The position numbers were made by a program, and so were the translations under genes. This document shows positions 40,632 through 49,528 of a stretch of DNA of 64,000 nt, piece by piece. The first letter of the stretch is position 1. Every line of letters begins with the position of its first letter. Under the pieces are notes generated by a model, which saw only the letters and a list, made by a program, of their open reading frames with translations, was not told where the DNA came from and did not search any database. This DNA is from Streptomyces thermolilacinus SPC6 (GTDB taxonomy: Bacteria; Actinomycetota; Actinomycetes; Streptomycetales; Streptomycetaceae). The stretch covers positions 5,967,001 through 6,031,000 of the forward strand of contig NZ_ASHX02000001.1 in assembly GCF_000478605.2 (NCBI RefSeq). The letters are read 5' to 3'.

Positions 40632-42239
40632 GTGAGCGCCACCATGACCCCCGTCGCCGTGCCCGGACCGCCCGAGCCGGAGGGGCCGCGTCGGCGGTCG
40701 CTCCGTCGGCTGATACGGCCCGCCGCGGCCGTGCTCTCCGGTGCCGCTCTGTACCTGAGCTTCCCGCCCCGCCCCCTGTGGTGGCTGGCGCTCCCCGCGT
40801 TCGCCCTGCTCGGCTGGACGCTGCGCGGGCGTCGTCTGCGGGCGGGGTTCGGTCTGGGCCTGCTCACTGGGCTCGGGTTCCTGCTGCCGCTGCTCTCGTG
40901 GACCGGTGAGGAGGTCGGCCCCGTGCCGTGGCTGGCGCTCGTCGTCGCCGAGTCGCTGTTCGTCGCCGCCGCCTGCCTCGGCGTCGCAGCCGTGTCGCGG
41001 CTGCCCGCCTGGCCGGTGTTCGCCGCCGCCGTGTGGGTGCTCGGCGAGGCGCTACGCGCGCGTGTCCCGTTCGGCGGCTTCCCCTGGGGCAAGATCGCAT
41101 TCGGGCAGGCGGACGGGGTCTTCCTGCCGCTCGCCGCCGTGGGCGGCACGCCCGTCCTCGGCTTCGCCGTCGTCCTGTGCGGTTTCGGACTGTACGAGGC
41201 GGTCCGCGTCGCCCTGGTGCGCCGCGCGACCGGCGCCCTCCCGCGCGGGCCGCTCGCCGCCGCGGCGCTCTCCGTCCTCGTGCCCGTCACCGGCGCGGCC
41301 GCCGCCCTGCCGCTGGTCTCCACCGAGCCGGAGGACGGCACCGCCACGGTCGCCGCCGTCCAGGGCAACGTGCCGCGCCTCGGCCTCGACTTCAACGCCC
41401 AGCGGCGCGCCGTCCTCGACAACCACGCGCGCCGCACCGAGCAGCTCGCCGCCGACGTCGCCGCCGGCAAGGAGGCCAGGCCCGACTTCGTCCTGTGGCC
41501 GGAGAACTCATCCGACCTGGACCCGTACCGCAACCCCGACGCGCGCGCCGCCATCGACCGTGCCGTCAGCGCCATCGGCGTCCCGACCGTCGTGGGCGCA
41601 GTCCTCACCCCGGAGACGGGCAACCTGCGCAACACGCTCGTGCAGTGGGAGCCGGGACGGGGCCCCGTCGCCACGTACGACAAGCGGCACGTCCAGCCGT
41701 TCGGCGAGTACATCCCGATGCGGTCCTTCGTACGGATCTTCAACAAGGACGTGGACCGGGTCAGCCGCGACTTCGGCCCCGGCGACGAGGTCGGCGTCTT
41801 CGACCTGGCCGGGACCCGCGTCGGCCTGGCCACCTGCTACGAGGCGGCCTTCGACTGGGTGGTCCGCGACACCGTCACCCACGGCGCCCGGCTCATCTCC
41901 GTCCCCAGCAACAACGCCACCTTCGGCCGCACGGAGATGACCTACCAGCAGCTCGCCATGGACCGGGTACGGGCCGTCGAGCACAGCCGCACCGTCGTCG
42001 TGCCCGTCACGAGCGGCGTCAGCGCGATCATCCTCCCGGACGGGCGGATCGTCCGGCAGTCGAAGCTGTTCACGCCCGACGCCCTGGTCGCGGAGGTGCC
42101 GCTGCGCTCCTCGCTGACCCCGGCGACCCGAGCGGGCGTCGTGCCGGAGGCGCTGCTGGCCGCCGTCGCGCTCGGCGGCATCGGCTGGACGGCCGCCCTC
42201 GGCGTACGGGCCCGCCGCGCCGCCCGCCAGGAGCACTGA
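40632..42239 (+). CDS. lnt: Apolipoprotein N-acyltransferase
   Basis: A 535-residue membrane enzyme that adds the third acyl chain to the N-terminal cysteine of lipoproteins. About six helices (residues about 30-230) are followed by an extracytoplasmic nitrilase domain with the catalytic triad in order: Glu in FVLWPENSSD, Lys in TYDKRHVQPFGEYIP, and Cys in LATCYEAAFDWV. A final helix closes the protein. Streptomycetes often have two Lnt proteins. An additional ATG a few codons downstream (40644) is possible, but the leaderless GTG fits the upstream TAGACT. The C-terminus has no polyprenol-mannose synthase fusion. Confidence 0.95.
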   Translation: MSATMTPVAVPGPPEPEGPRRRSLRRLIRPAAAVLSGAALYLSFPPRPLWWLALPAFALLGWTLRGRRLRAGFGLGLLTGLGFLLPLLSWTGEEVGPVPWLALVVAESLFVAAACLGVAAVSRLPAWPVFAAAVWVLGEALRARVPFGGFPWGKIAFGQADGVFLPLAAVGGTPVLGFAVVLCGFGLYEAVRVALVRRATGALPRGPLAAAALSVLVPVTGAAAALPLVSTEPEDGTATVAAVQGNVPRLGLDFNAQRRAVLDNHARRTEQLAADVAAGKEARPDFVLWPENSSDLDPYRNPDARAAIDRAVSAIGVPTVVGAVLTPETGNLRNTLVQWEPGRGPVATYDKRHVQPFGEYIPMRSFVRIFNKDVDRVSRDFGPGDEVGVFDLAGTRVGLATCYEAAFDWVVRDTVTHGARLISVPSNNATFGRTEMTYQQLAMDRVRAVEHSRTVVVPVTSGVSAIILPDGRIVRQSKLFTPDALVAEVPLRSSLTPATRAGVVPEALLAAVALGGIGWTAALGVRARRAARQEH

Positions 42240-42353
42240 GCGGCGAGGGCCAGGGGCCTTCGGGAGTTGGTGAGGCCCCGGACCTGCGATGGGCGCGGTC
42301 CGGGGGCGCGGTGGCGATGACTCGCCAACCTTCGTCGGCCAACAAAGTGAACG

Positions 42354-42382
42354 GTCGTGCGTGCTAATATCTGTCTCACGAC
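42354..42382 (+). promoter_or_regulatory. Extended -10 promoter framed by an inverted repeat
   Basis: TGC-TAATAT (42362-42370) is an extended -10 element, unusually AT-rich for this window. GTCGTG (42354-42359) and CACGAC (42377-42382) are inverted repeats around it. A TetR-type dimer bound here would block RNA polymerase; the TetR gene downstream is the obvious candidate. Confidence 0.55.
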
Positions 42383-42403
42383 ATCGACAGAGGAGCGGCC
42401 GGC

Positions 42404-43312
42404 ATGAAGCCCACCGAGGCACTGGCGAGCATCACCCTCAATGGACTCTCTTATGTCTCCGGGCGGATGGCGGGAGCGGCCGCGTTCGCGCTGTTCCACA
42501 TGCCGCTCGCCCGCAGCCGCGTACGGACCGCCGAGCGCGCCCTGCTGGACCAGGCGGTGACCGGACGCGTCCAGGTCGGCGACAAGTACGCGGTGACGTA
42601 CCAGTGGGGCGACGGCACGCGGCCCGTCCTGCTGGTCCACGGCTGGCAGTCACGCGGCTCGCGCCTCTCCGGCTTCGTCCCCGGCCTCCTGGACCAGGGG
42701 TATTCGGTCGTCACGTTCGACGCGCCCGGCCACGGCGACGCCACCGGGCGGAGCACCAGCATCCTCGAGTACCGGGACATCGTCGGCGCGCTCCACGACC
42801 GGTACGGGACGTTCGAGGCCCTGGTGGCCCACTCCCTGGGCGCGCTCGGGTCCTTCTTCGCACTGCGCCACGGGGCGAGGGCGGAGCGGATCGTCACCGT
42901 CAGCGGCGTGTGCGACTACGCCCACCTGGTGGACGAGTTCTGCGCCCAGCTGCGACTGGGGGCCCGTCTCAAGGGCCAGTTGTACAAACGCATAGGCGCC
43001 CGGCTCTTCGCCGGTGAACCGGCCGACCGCATGCCCTTCTCCATCACGCACATGGCGGAGGAGGTGACGTCCCCGGTCCTGGTGATCCACGACGAGGACG
43101 ACACCCGGATCGTGGTGGCGCAGGCGCGGCGGATAGCCGGTGCGTTCGGCGGCCGGGCCCGTCTGGTCACCACGCGCGGGCTCGGGCACCGGCGCATCCT
43201 GGGCGACCCCGACGTCGTCCGCGCCGTCCAGGAGTTCATCGAGGAGGGGCGGGCCGGAGCGGTCGGGGAGGCACGGGAGGAGGCGATCGAGGAGGTGGCC
43301 GCGAGAGGCTGA
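42404..43312 (+). CDS. Alpha/beta hydrolase
   Basis: A 302-residue serine hydrolase. The oxyanion motif VLLVHGWQSRG, acid-turn strand VVTFDAPGHGD and nucleophile VAHSLGALGSF are clear. The catalytic Asp is probably in VIHDEDDTRI and the His in GLGHRRIL. GAGGAG (42390-42395) precedes the ATG. A hydrophobic N-terminal segment (residues about 15-35) may attach it to the membrane. A TetR gene follows 189 bases downstream on the same strand, and the promoter carries an inverted repeat, so substrate-induced expression is likely. Substrate unknown. Confidence 0.88.
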   Translation: MKPTEALASITLNGLSYVSGRMAGAAAFALFHMPLARSRVRTAERALLDQAVTGRVQVGDKYAVTYQWGDGTRPVLLVHGWQSRGSRLSGFVPGLLDQGYSVVTFDAPGHGDATGRSTSILEYRDIVGALHDRYGTFEALVAHSLGALGSFFALRHGARAERIVTVSGVCDYAHLVDEFCAQLRLGARLKGQLYKRIGARLFAGEPADRMPFSITHMAEEVTSPVLVIHDEDDTRIVVAQARRIAGAFGGRARLVTTRGLGHRRILGDPDVVRAVQEFIEEGRAGAVGEAREEAIEEVAARG

Positions 43313-43501
43313 GCCCCGCCCGGTCCGGCACCGGCGCGGCGACCGCACGGCCCCTGGCGCAGTGACCCGTACGGGCAGCCGGGCCTGTAACGGCCTGGCC
43401 CCAGCACGGCCCCGCACAGTGACCGCACGGTCGTCCGCTCACTGGAATAGACTGGGACACTCATCGGGCGCCAGGCGGGTCCGGGCGAGGAACGGGTGGG
43501 C

Positions 43502-44149
43502 ATGGGCACGACGCAGTCACGCATCGACGGCCGGATCGCGCGCGGGAACCAGACCCGTCAGCTGATCCTCGGGCGTGCCGTGGACATCGCGTCCGTCGAG
43601 GGCCTGGAGGGGCTGTCGCTGGGCCGCCTCGCGGGCGAGCTGAAGCTCAGCAAGAGCGGCGTGTTCGCCCTGTTCGGCTCCAAGGAGGACCTGCAACTCG
43701 CCACGATCCGCGCGGCCATCAAGATCTACCTGGACCATGTGGTCCACCCAGCGCAGGCCCTGCCGCCGGGGATCGGCCGCCTGTGGCAGCTGTGCTCCGG
43801 CTGGCTCACCTACTCCCGCGAGCGGGTTTTCCCGGGCGGCTGCTTCTTCTACTCCGCGGTCGCCGAGTACGACGCCCGTGAGGGCAAGGTGCACGACGCC
43901 CTCGCCGCGGCCCGCACCGACTGGTTCGGCTACCTGGAGCAGACCGTACGGGACGCGCAGGCCGCGGGTGAGATCGAGCCTGACACCGACGTCGCACAGC
44001 TCGTCTTCGAGATCGTCGCCCTGCTGGAGATGGCCAACGCCGAATCCGTCCTTTACGACGAGTACACCTCCTACGACCGGGCGGCCACCGCCATCCGGAA
44101 CCGTCTGCGCGACGCGGCCACCGACCCGGCGCTGCTGCCCGCCGCCTGA
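43502..44149 (+). CDS. TetR-family transcriptional regulator
   Basis: A 215-residue regulator. The N-terminal helix-turn-helix (residues about 12-60: RGNQTRQLILGRAVDIASVE, LSLGRLAGELKLSKSGVFAL, FGSKEDLQLATI) is followed by the helical ligand domain with FPGGCFFYSAVAEYDAREG, typical of the TetR_C_33/YcdC-like branch. I chose ATG 43502 over GTG 43496 because GAGGAA then lies about ten bases upstream. It probably represses the hydrolase gene. Ligand unknown. Confidence 0.9.
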   Translation: MGTTQSRIDGRIARGNQTRQLILGRAVDIASVEGLEGLSLGRLAGELKLSKSGVFALFGSKEDLQLATIRAAIKIYLDHVVHPAQALPPGIGRLWQLCSGWLTYSRERVFPGGCFFYSAVAEYDAREGKVHDALAAARTDWFGYLEQTVRDAQAAGEIEPDTDVAQLVFEIVALLEMANAESVLYDEYTSYDRAATAIRNRLRDAATDPALLPAA

Positions 44150-44173
44150 GCCCGACGGCACGCCGCGGCGCGG

Positions 44174-45060
44174 GTGACCGTACGCGACCTGCGCGCGCCG
44201 GGAGATCCTGCGGGTCCCCGTTACCAACCTGGAGGCGGTCTGGCGTATGGCCGTCTCGCCCGACGGCCGCCACCTGTCCGTCACGCTCACCGACGCGGGC
44301 AGCTCACCCAGCGGCGCCGACCGGTTCACCACCCACGTCTGGGACGTCGAACGGCGGCGCGAGATCCACCGGTTCGACACACCGGCGGGCCACGGCATGT
44401 TCACCCCCGACAGCCGCCGCCTGCTCACGACGACCGGACAGGAACTCGCCCTCGCCGACGGAGCGACCCGCGACGGACTGTTCGGCACCGCGCCGAACAC
44501 GGAGATCGCCGTCTCGCCGGACGGGCGGACCGTCGCCGTCCTCAAACCGTCCGGACTCGTGGAGCCGTGGGACGGGGCGGTGCGCGAGCGGCTGGGCCTC
44601 ATGCCTGGAGGCCTGGTCCGCGGCGGGGAACGCCACGGCGACCACGTACGCGGCCTGTGGTTCTCCACGACGGCAGAACGCTCGCCGCCCTGCCGGCCGA
44701 GGAGACGGCCCGCGACGGTGACGACGGCGACCAGCTGTGGGACGTCGCCGCGGGTCCCGCTCGGCCGGCCGCTCCTGCTGTCGGGCCGCGCGGTGGACGC
44801 CGTCTCCTTCGGCGGGACCGTGCTGCGGACCGTCGTCGGCGGCACGGTGCAGCGCCTGGACCTCGACGGACAGGCGCTGGCGAGCGCGTGTACCGCCGGG
44901 CGGGCCCCGACCTCACGAAGGACGCGTGGGCCACGTACGTACCGGACGTTCCCCGTCGCGACCTGTGCGCGGACCTCCCTAACGGCACCCCGGCGCCCGG
45001 CACCGCACAGGCCGCCGCCCCGCCGGGGAGACACCAGGCGGTACCGCACCGACGGGCCCG
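44174..45060 (+). pseudogene. WD40-repeat protein, C-terminal remnant with several frameshifts
   Basis: Pieces of one protein lie in alternating frames: VTVRDLRA, then REILRVPVTNLEAVWRMAVS and PDGRHLSVTLTDAG (frame of 44247), HDGRTLAALPAEETARDGDD with QLWDVAAG (other frame), VPLGRPLLLSGRAVDAVSFG (first frame), and finally ERVYRRAGPDLTKDAWATYV with PDVPRRDLCADLP. SPDGR and WDV are the hallmarks of WD40 blades; the ending resembles streptomycete nSTAND/WD40 regulators. At least three frameshifts and a missing N-terminus make it non-functional. Confidence 0.75.
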
Positions 45061-45083
45061 GCGAGGGGCGGCGCCGGTACCCA

Positions 45084-45089
45084 TAGGGT
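45084..45089 (+). promoter_or_regulatory. -10 box of a leaderless start for the AI-2E permease
   Basis: TAGGGT lies seven bases before the ATG at 45097, with no Shine-Dalgarno. Confidence 0.5.
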
Positions 45090-45096
45090 TGATCCC

Positions 45097-46215
45097 ATGC
45101 CTGCTTCGTTGAGTTCCTCGAAAACCGCCGCCGCGCTGCGCACTTCGGCACGTGCCTCGGGCGAGCTGCTGCTGGTCCTCGTGGCGGTGTCGGTTGCCCT
45201 GTGGCTGCTGGGACGCATGTGGGCGGTCGTGTGGCCGCTCATAGTGGGCCTGTTCCTCACCACACTGACCTGGCCCCTGGCCCGCTTCCTCCACCGCCGC
45301 GGATGGCCCGCCGCCCTGGCCGCGTCGGTGGTGACGGTACTGTTCCTGCTCGTCGTCGTGGGCATCGGGGCACTCATCGCGGTTCCGGTGGCGTCGCAGT
45401 CCGGCGAGCTGGCCGACGGTGTGGTCGAAGGCATCCAGAGGATGCGGGAGTGGGCCGCGGGGCCGCCGCTGAACATCGGCGACGACCAGATCACCGGTGC
45501 CCTCGACACGGCCGTCGCCCGTGTCCAGGACAGCATCGGCAGCATGGTCACCGCGGTGGTCACCGGCGTGACCACCGTCTTCAACGGCGTGGTCACCGCG
45601 GTCCTGGCGGTATTCCTGATGTTCTTCTTCCTCAAGGACGGCCACCGCTTCCTGCCCTGGCTGTCCCGTCAGCTCCCCGGCCGCCTCGCCACGGACGTCC
45701 CCGTCGTGGCCGCGCGCGGCTGGGAGACCCTCGGCGCGTTCGTACGTTCCCAGGCGTTCGTCGGTCTGCTCGACGCGGTGCTCATCGGCCTCGGTCTGTG
45801 GATTCTCGACGTTCCGTTGGTGCTGCCGCTCGCGGTCCTGACCTTCGTGTCCGCGTTCGTGCCGATCGTCGGCGCGCTCTTCGCCGGACTGGTCGCGGTG
45901 CTGATCGCCCTGGTCTCCAACGGCCTGACGGACGCGCTGATCGTGCTCGCCGTCATCGTCGTGGTGCAGCAGCTGGAGGGCAACGTCTTCCAGCCCATGA
46001 TCCAGAGCCGGGGGCTCGGCCTCCACGCGGCGGTCGTCCTGCTGGCGGTCACGCTCGGCGGCAGCCTGTACGGCATCGTCGGCAGCCTCCTCGCCGTACC
46101 GGCGGCCGCGCTGATCGCGGTGGTCTGGAACTACCTGCGGGAGCAGCTCAGCGACCCGCCGCGGGAGCCGGAAGCCGACGCGGAGCCGCACCCCGGCGCG
46201 CCCGTCCCGTCGTAG
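45097..46215 (+). CDS. AI-2E family transporter
   Basis: A 372-residue permease of the AI-2E/PerM/TqsA family. Two N-terminal helices (about residues 23-75), a soluble loop, a central pair (VVTAVLAVFLMFFFLKDG) and a C-terminal block of helices with the family signature FVSAFVPIVGALFAGLVAVL, then QQLEGNVFQPMIQSRGLGLH. These proteins export small molecules or act as Na/H antiporters; the substrate here is unknown. The C-terminus is an acidic/Pro tail. It is directly downstream of the WD40 relic. Confidence 0.9.
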   Translation: MPASLSSSKTAAALRTSARASGELLLVLVAVSVALWLLGRMWAVVWPLIVGLFLTTLTWPLARFLHRRGWPAALAASVVTVLFLLVVVGIGALIAVPVASQSGELADGVVEGIQRMREWAAGPPLNIGDDQITGALDTAVARVQDSIGSMVTAVVTGVTTVFNGVVTAVLAVFLMFFFLKDGHRFLPWLSRQLPGRLATDVPVVAARGWETLGAFVRSQAFVGLLDAVLIGLGLWILDVPLVLPLAVLTFVSAFVPIVGALFAGLVAVLIALVSNGLTDALIVLAVIVVVQQLEGNVFQPMIQSRGLGLHAAVVLLAVTLGGSLYGIVGSLLAVPAAALIAVVWNYLREQLSDPPREPEADAEPHPGAPVPS

Positions 46216-46328
46216 CGCAGGGCGGCCCGCAGGCCGCCATCGCCGCCGCGCCATCCGCCGCGTCCGCGTGCGGCCGCCTGTCGTGACGCTCGGCCACGCG
46301 ACTGCGGCAGCCCGCCGAACCGCGGCTG

Positions 46329-46357
46329 CGGTGCCCGCACCCGCAGGGCGGGCACCG
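46329..46357. terminator. Hairpin between convergent AI-2E and MFS genes
   Basis: CGGTGCCCGC (46329-46338) pairs perfectly with GCGGGCACCG (46348-46357) over ten bases around a nine-base loop. It lies between two convergent stop codons. Confidence 0.7.
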
Positions 46358-46373
46358 GACGGCCCCCGCCGGT

Positions 46374-47825
46374 TCAGCGGGTGGCGGCGACCTCGCCGTG
46401 ACGCTCGTCGGGTGCGGCCGGCACGGCGACCGCGGCCACCCGCCTCGTACGTACCCCGAAGGCGCCGATCAGCGTGGCGAGCAGGACCGCGGCGAGCGGC
46501 ACCCACAGCGCGGCCCGGTAGCCTTCGAGCAGCCCGGCCGGTGAACCGGCGTCCGTGGCCGCTACGTTGACGGCCGTGGCGGCGGACAGGCCGAGCGCGG
46601 CACCGAACTGGAACGACGTGTTCAGCAGCCCGCCCGCCAGGCCCTGCTCCTCCTCGCGCACGCCCTCGGTGGCGACGATGGTCAGCGGCCCGTAGGAGAG
46701 GGAGAAGGCCGCGCCCAGGAGGATCAGGCTCGGGAACATCGCCGCGTACGTCCAGTCCATCCCGACCGGGAGGAACAGCGCGTACGACAGCGAGGCCAGC
46801 AGCAGACCGCCGAGGATCACCCGGGCGTTGCCGAAACGGGCCACCAGCCTCGGTGCGAGGAGCGGGGAGAGGATCGCGTCGACGCCGATGGCGATCATCG
46901 CGAAGCTGGTCTGGAGCGTCGACCACCCGCGTAGCTCCTGGAGGTAGAGCACGACCAGGAACTGGAAGCCGAAGAAGGCCGCCGCGAACAGCAGCCCGAC
47001 GAGGTTGGCCCGCACCAGGGCGCTGTCGCGGAGGATGCCGAGCCGTACCAGCGGGGACGCCGAACGGCGTTCCACGGCGATGAACGCGGCGAGGAAGCCG
47101 AGGCCCGCGCCGAGGGTGCCGACGGTCCACGCGACGCTCGTGTGCGTGGCGCGCTCGACACCGAGGACGAGCAGGACGACGGCGGCGGTGATGGTGACGC
47201 CCCCGGCCAGGTCAATGCGCAGGCCGGTCCGGTCGGGACGCGCGTGCCGCGGTACGAGGACGAGCGCCGCGAGCAGGATCAGCGCGGCGAGGACGACCGG
47301 CGCGAAGAACACCCACCGCCAGTCCACCGAGGTGAGCAGCCCGCCCACGACCAAGCCGGTCGAGAAGCCGCCGGCCGCCGTGCCCGAGTAGAGCAGGAGC
47401 GCCTTGTTGCGCCGGGGGCCCTCGTCGAAGCTCGTGGTGATGATGGAGAGCCCGGCCGGGGTCATGAAGGCGGCGGCCACCCCGGTGACGAACCGGGCCG
47501 TGATCAGCATCCACTCCTCGGTGGCGAGTCCGCCCAGGCCGGAGAAGACCAGGAAGACGGAGAGCCACAGGACGAACATCCGGCGGCGCCCGAACAGGTC
47601 GGCGGAGCGCCCGCCGACCAGCATGAAGCCGCCGTACCCGAGGACGTACGCGCTCATGACCCACTGGAGGGAGCCGGTGGACAGGCCGAGGTCGGCGCGG
47701 ATGGACGGCAGGGCCACGTTGAGCATGGCCACGTCGATGCCTTCCAGGAAGATCGCGCCGCACATGACGAGCAGAACGCCCCACTCGCGCCCGCTCAGGG
47801 CAGTCGCCGATCTCGGCGTACTCAT
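46374..47825 (-). CDS. MFS drug-efflux transporter (DHA2, 14 helices)
   Basis: A 483-residue exporter. EGIDVAMLNVALPSIRADLG in helix 1 is the DHA2 motif D1, GGRSADLFGRRRMFVLWL is motif A, and about fourteen helices are visible. The length fits EmrB/QacA-type proton antiporters. GAGGAA precedes the ATG at 47825. It is divergent from a LysR gene, which probably controls it. A TAATA-free GC-rich gap holds candidate LysR sites. Drug substrate unknown. Confidence 0.92.
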   Translation of the reverse strand: MSTPRSATALSGREWGVLLVMCGAIFLEGIDVAMLNVALPSIRADLGLSTGSLQWVMSAYVLGYGGFMLVGGRSADLFGRRRMFVLWLSVFLVFSGLGGLATEEWMLITARFVTGVAAAFMTPAGLSIITTSFDEGPRRNKALLLYSGTAAGGFSTGLVVGGLLTSVDWRWVFFAPVVLAALILLAALVLVPRHARPDRTGLRIDLAGGVTITAAVVLLVLGVERATHTSVAWTVGTLGAGLGFLAAFIAVERRSASPLVRLGILRDSALVRANLVGLLFAAAFFGFQFLVVLYLQELRGWSTLQTSFAMIAIGVDAILSPLLAPRLVARFGNARVILGGLLLASLSYALFLPVGMDWTYAAMFPSLILLGAAFSLSYGPLTIVATEGVREEEQGLAGGLLNTSFQFGAALGLSAATAVNVAATDAGSPAGLLEGYRAALWVPLAAVLLATLIGAFGVRTRRVAAVAVPAAPDERHGEVAATR

Positions 47826-47960
47826 CGCAATTCCTCGCTGCTGTAGGACTGTTGTGGTCGGTGCCACCACCCTTCATCCGGGCGCGCGGGGGAACAACGG
47901 CGAAGATCGCAACGTTCGTTCAGCCAGGCTTACCGATCCGACCGACCCTGGGGACGCCCG

Positions 47961-48884
47961 ATGGAACGCGATGAACTGGAGTGCTTCCTCCTCCTCGCCG
48001 AGGAGCTGCACTTCGGCCGTACGGCCGACCGGATGCGGCTGTCCCGGGCCCGGGTGAGCCAGCTCGTGCGGCGACTCGAACGGCGCGTCGGCGCCCCGCT
48101 GTTCACCCGCACCAGCCGCCGTGTCGCCCTCACCTCTCTGGGCCGTCAGCTGCGTGCCGACCTGAAACCGCACCACCGCGGGATCGAGGCGGCCCTGGAG
48201 CGGGCCGCCGCCACCGCGCGCGGCATCGACACCGTGCTGCACGTCGGCTTCTCGAACCCGCTGACCGGCGAGATCGTCATGAAGGCCACGGAGGAGCTGC
48301 GCGTCAGCCACCCCGGGCTGGCCGTGGAGGTCTGCCACATGCCGCTCGCCGACCCGTACGGGTCGTTGCGCAAGGGCGAGTTCGATGTGCTGGTCGCCGA
48401 GCTGCCCGTACGGGAGGACGACCTCGGCGAGGGGCCGACGCTGCTCGCGGAGGAGCGGGTCCTCGCCATCAGCCAGGCGCACCCGCTCGCCGCTCGCGCC
48501 TCGGTGTCCCTGGAGGACCTCGCCGACGTACCGCTGCTGACGATCAGCGGGAGCGTGCCCGGCTACTGGCTGGAACACCACGTGCCCGCGCACACCCCGA
48601 GCGGCCGCCCCATCGCCCGCGGGCCCGGCGTGACCGACATGCAGGAGGCGCTGATGCTCGTCGCGGGCGGCAAGGGCGCCCTGCTCGCACCCGCGCACAC
48701 GGCGACGTACCACGCCCGCCCCGGTGTGGCGTACCTGCCCTTCGCGGACGCCGAGCCGACGGCGTACGGCCTGGTCTGGCGCGCGGGAGACGCCACCGGC
48801 GCGGTACGCGCCTTCGCCGGGGTCGCCCGCGAGGCGGCCCGGCAGTTCGCCGGCTCGGGCCGCACCGGCGCCGTACACGGCTGA
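47961..48884 (+). CDS. LysR-family regulator
   Basis: A 307-residue regulator. The N-terminal winged helix (ELECFLLLAEELHFGRTADR, LSRARVSQLVRRLERRVGAP, LFTRTSRRVALT) precedes a two-lobed substrate domain (about residues 95-295: LHVGFSNPLTGEIV, FDVLVAELPV, YGLVWRAGD). It diverges from the DHA2 exporter across 135 bases, the classic arrangement for a LysR activator and its target. The gap includes ATCGCAACGTTCG, a plausible half of a T-N11-A site. Inducer unknown. Confidence 0.92.
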   Translation: MERDELECFLLLAEELHFGRTADRMRLSRARVSQLVRRLERRVGAPLFTRTSRRVALTSLGRQLRADLKPHHRGIEAALERAAATARGIDTVLHVGFSNPLTGEIVMKATEELRVSHPGLAVEVCHMPLADPYGSLRKGEFDVLVAELPVREDDLGEGPTLLAEERVLAISQAHPLAARASVSLEDLADVPLLTISGSVPGYWLEHHVPAHTPSGRPIARGPGVTDMQEALMLVAGGKGALLAPAHTATYHARPGVAYLPFADAEPTAYGLVWRAGDATGAVRAFAGVAREAARQFAGSGRTGAVHG

Positions 48885-48945
48885 AGGACCAGGACGGCTC
48901 CTCGGCTGTGCTCCTGTGGTGCCGGGACACGGACGCGGTGGACGG

Positions 48946-49224
48946 TCACCGCTCGAGGACGGCGGCCGGCCGAAGGCGGCCGAGGTCACCGTGGGCCTCC
49001 GCCCGGACTTCGACGGCTGAGCCGTCCAAGCGGAGGATGAAGCACGGGTCCGCTTGGATGAGTTGATCCAGGTCGTCCCGGGCGTCCTGATCGAGCGGCG
49101 GCGAGAAGACGGCCTCCCGCTCGCCCGTGTCGCCCACGTCCGTCACCCTGACCGGGACGCGGGCTAGGCAGGTGTGCGGGTTGGCCCACCGCTCAAGGTG
49201 CGCCGCCTTCTCCTGCTGGTCCAT
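48946..49224 (-). CDS. Small hypothetical protein
   Basis: A 92-residue soluble protein (KAAHLERWANPHTCLARVPV, VFSPPLDQDARDDLDQLIQA, DPCFILRLDGSAVEV). It has good third-position GC and a balanced composition, so I think it is real, but I do not recognise the family. ATG 49224 was chosen because residues further upstream are Arg-rich and shadow-like. It is convergent with the LysR gene. Confidence 0.55.
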   Translation of the reverse strand: MDQQEKAAHLERWANPHTCLARVPVRVTDVGDTGEREAVFSPPLDQDARDDLDQLIQADPCFILRLDGSAVEVRAEAHGDLGRLRPAAVLER

Positions 49225-49353
49225 TCCCCGAGCCTGGAGGCCGGCCTGATCCCGCCACCGGGGCGGAGCAGTGTCAGCCACTCCTCGCCGCTGCCGAGCC
49301 GCTGTCACGCTCAACCGAGCGCGGCGTTCGGGAGTTTGGTCCATACCGGGCCC

Positions 49354-49382
49354 TTGACAGGCCGTGCGTTCACTTCTTGAAT
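49354..49382 (+). promoter_or_regulatory. Promoter of the GH16 gene
   Basis: TTGACA (49354-49359) and TTGAAT (49377-49382) are 17 bases apart, close to the principal sigma factor consensus. This gives a leader of about 140 bases. Within it, GTCATGTAC and GTCATTACAC at about 49479-49498 form a direct repeat that could be an operator. Confidence 0.6.
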
Positions 49383-49528
49383 CGCGTAATGAACTAAGCC
49401 CTCTCCTCAAGGTGACCTCCACCCCCCATCCAGGCGGCGCGGCACCCCTCAGGGCCCGGGATTGCCCCGTACATTGTCATGTACGCGTCATTACACACGG
49501 GTTGCGCCGTGCTCCCGAAGGGAGATCC

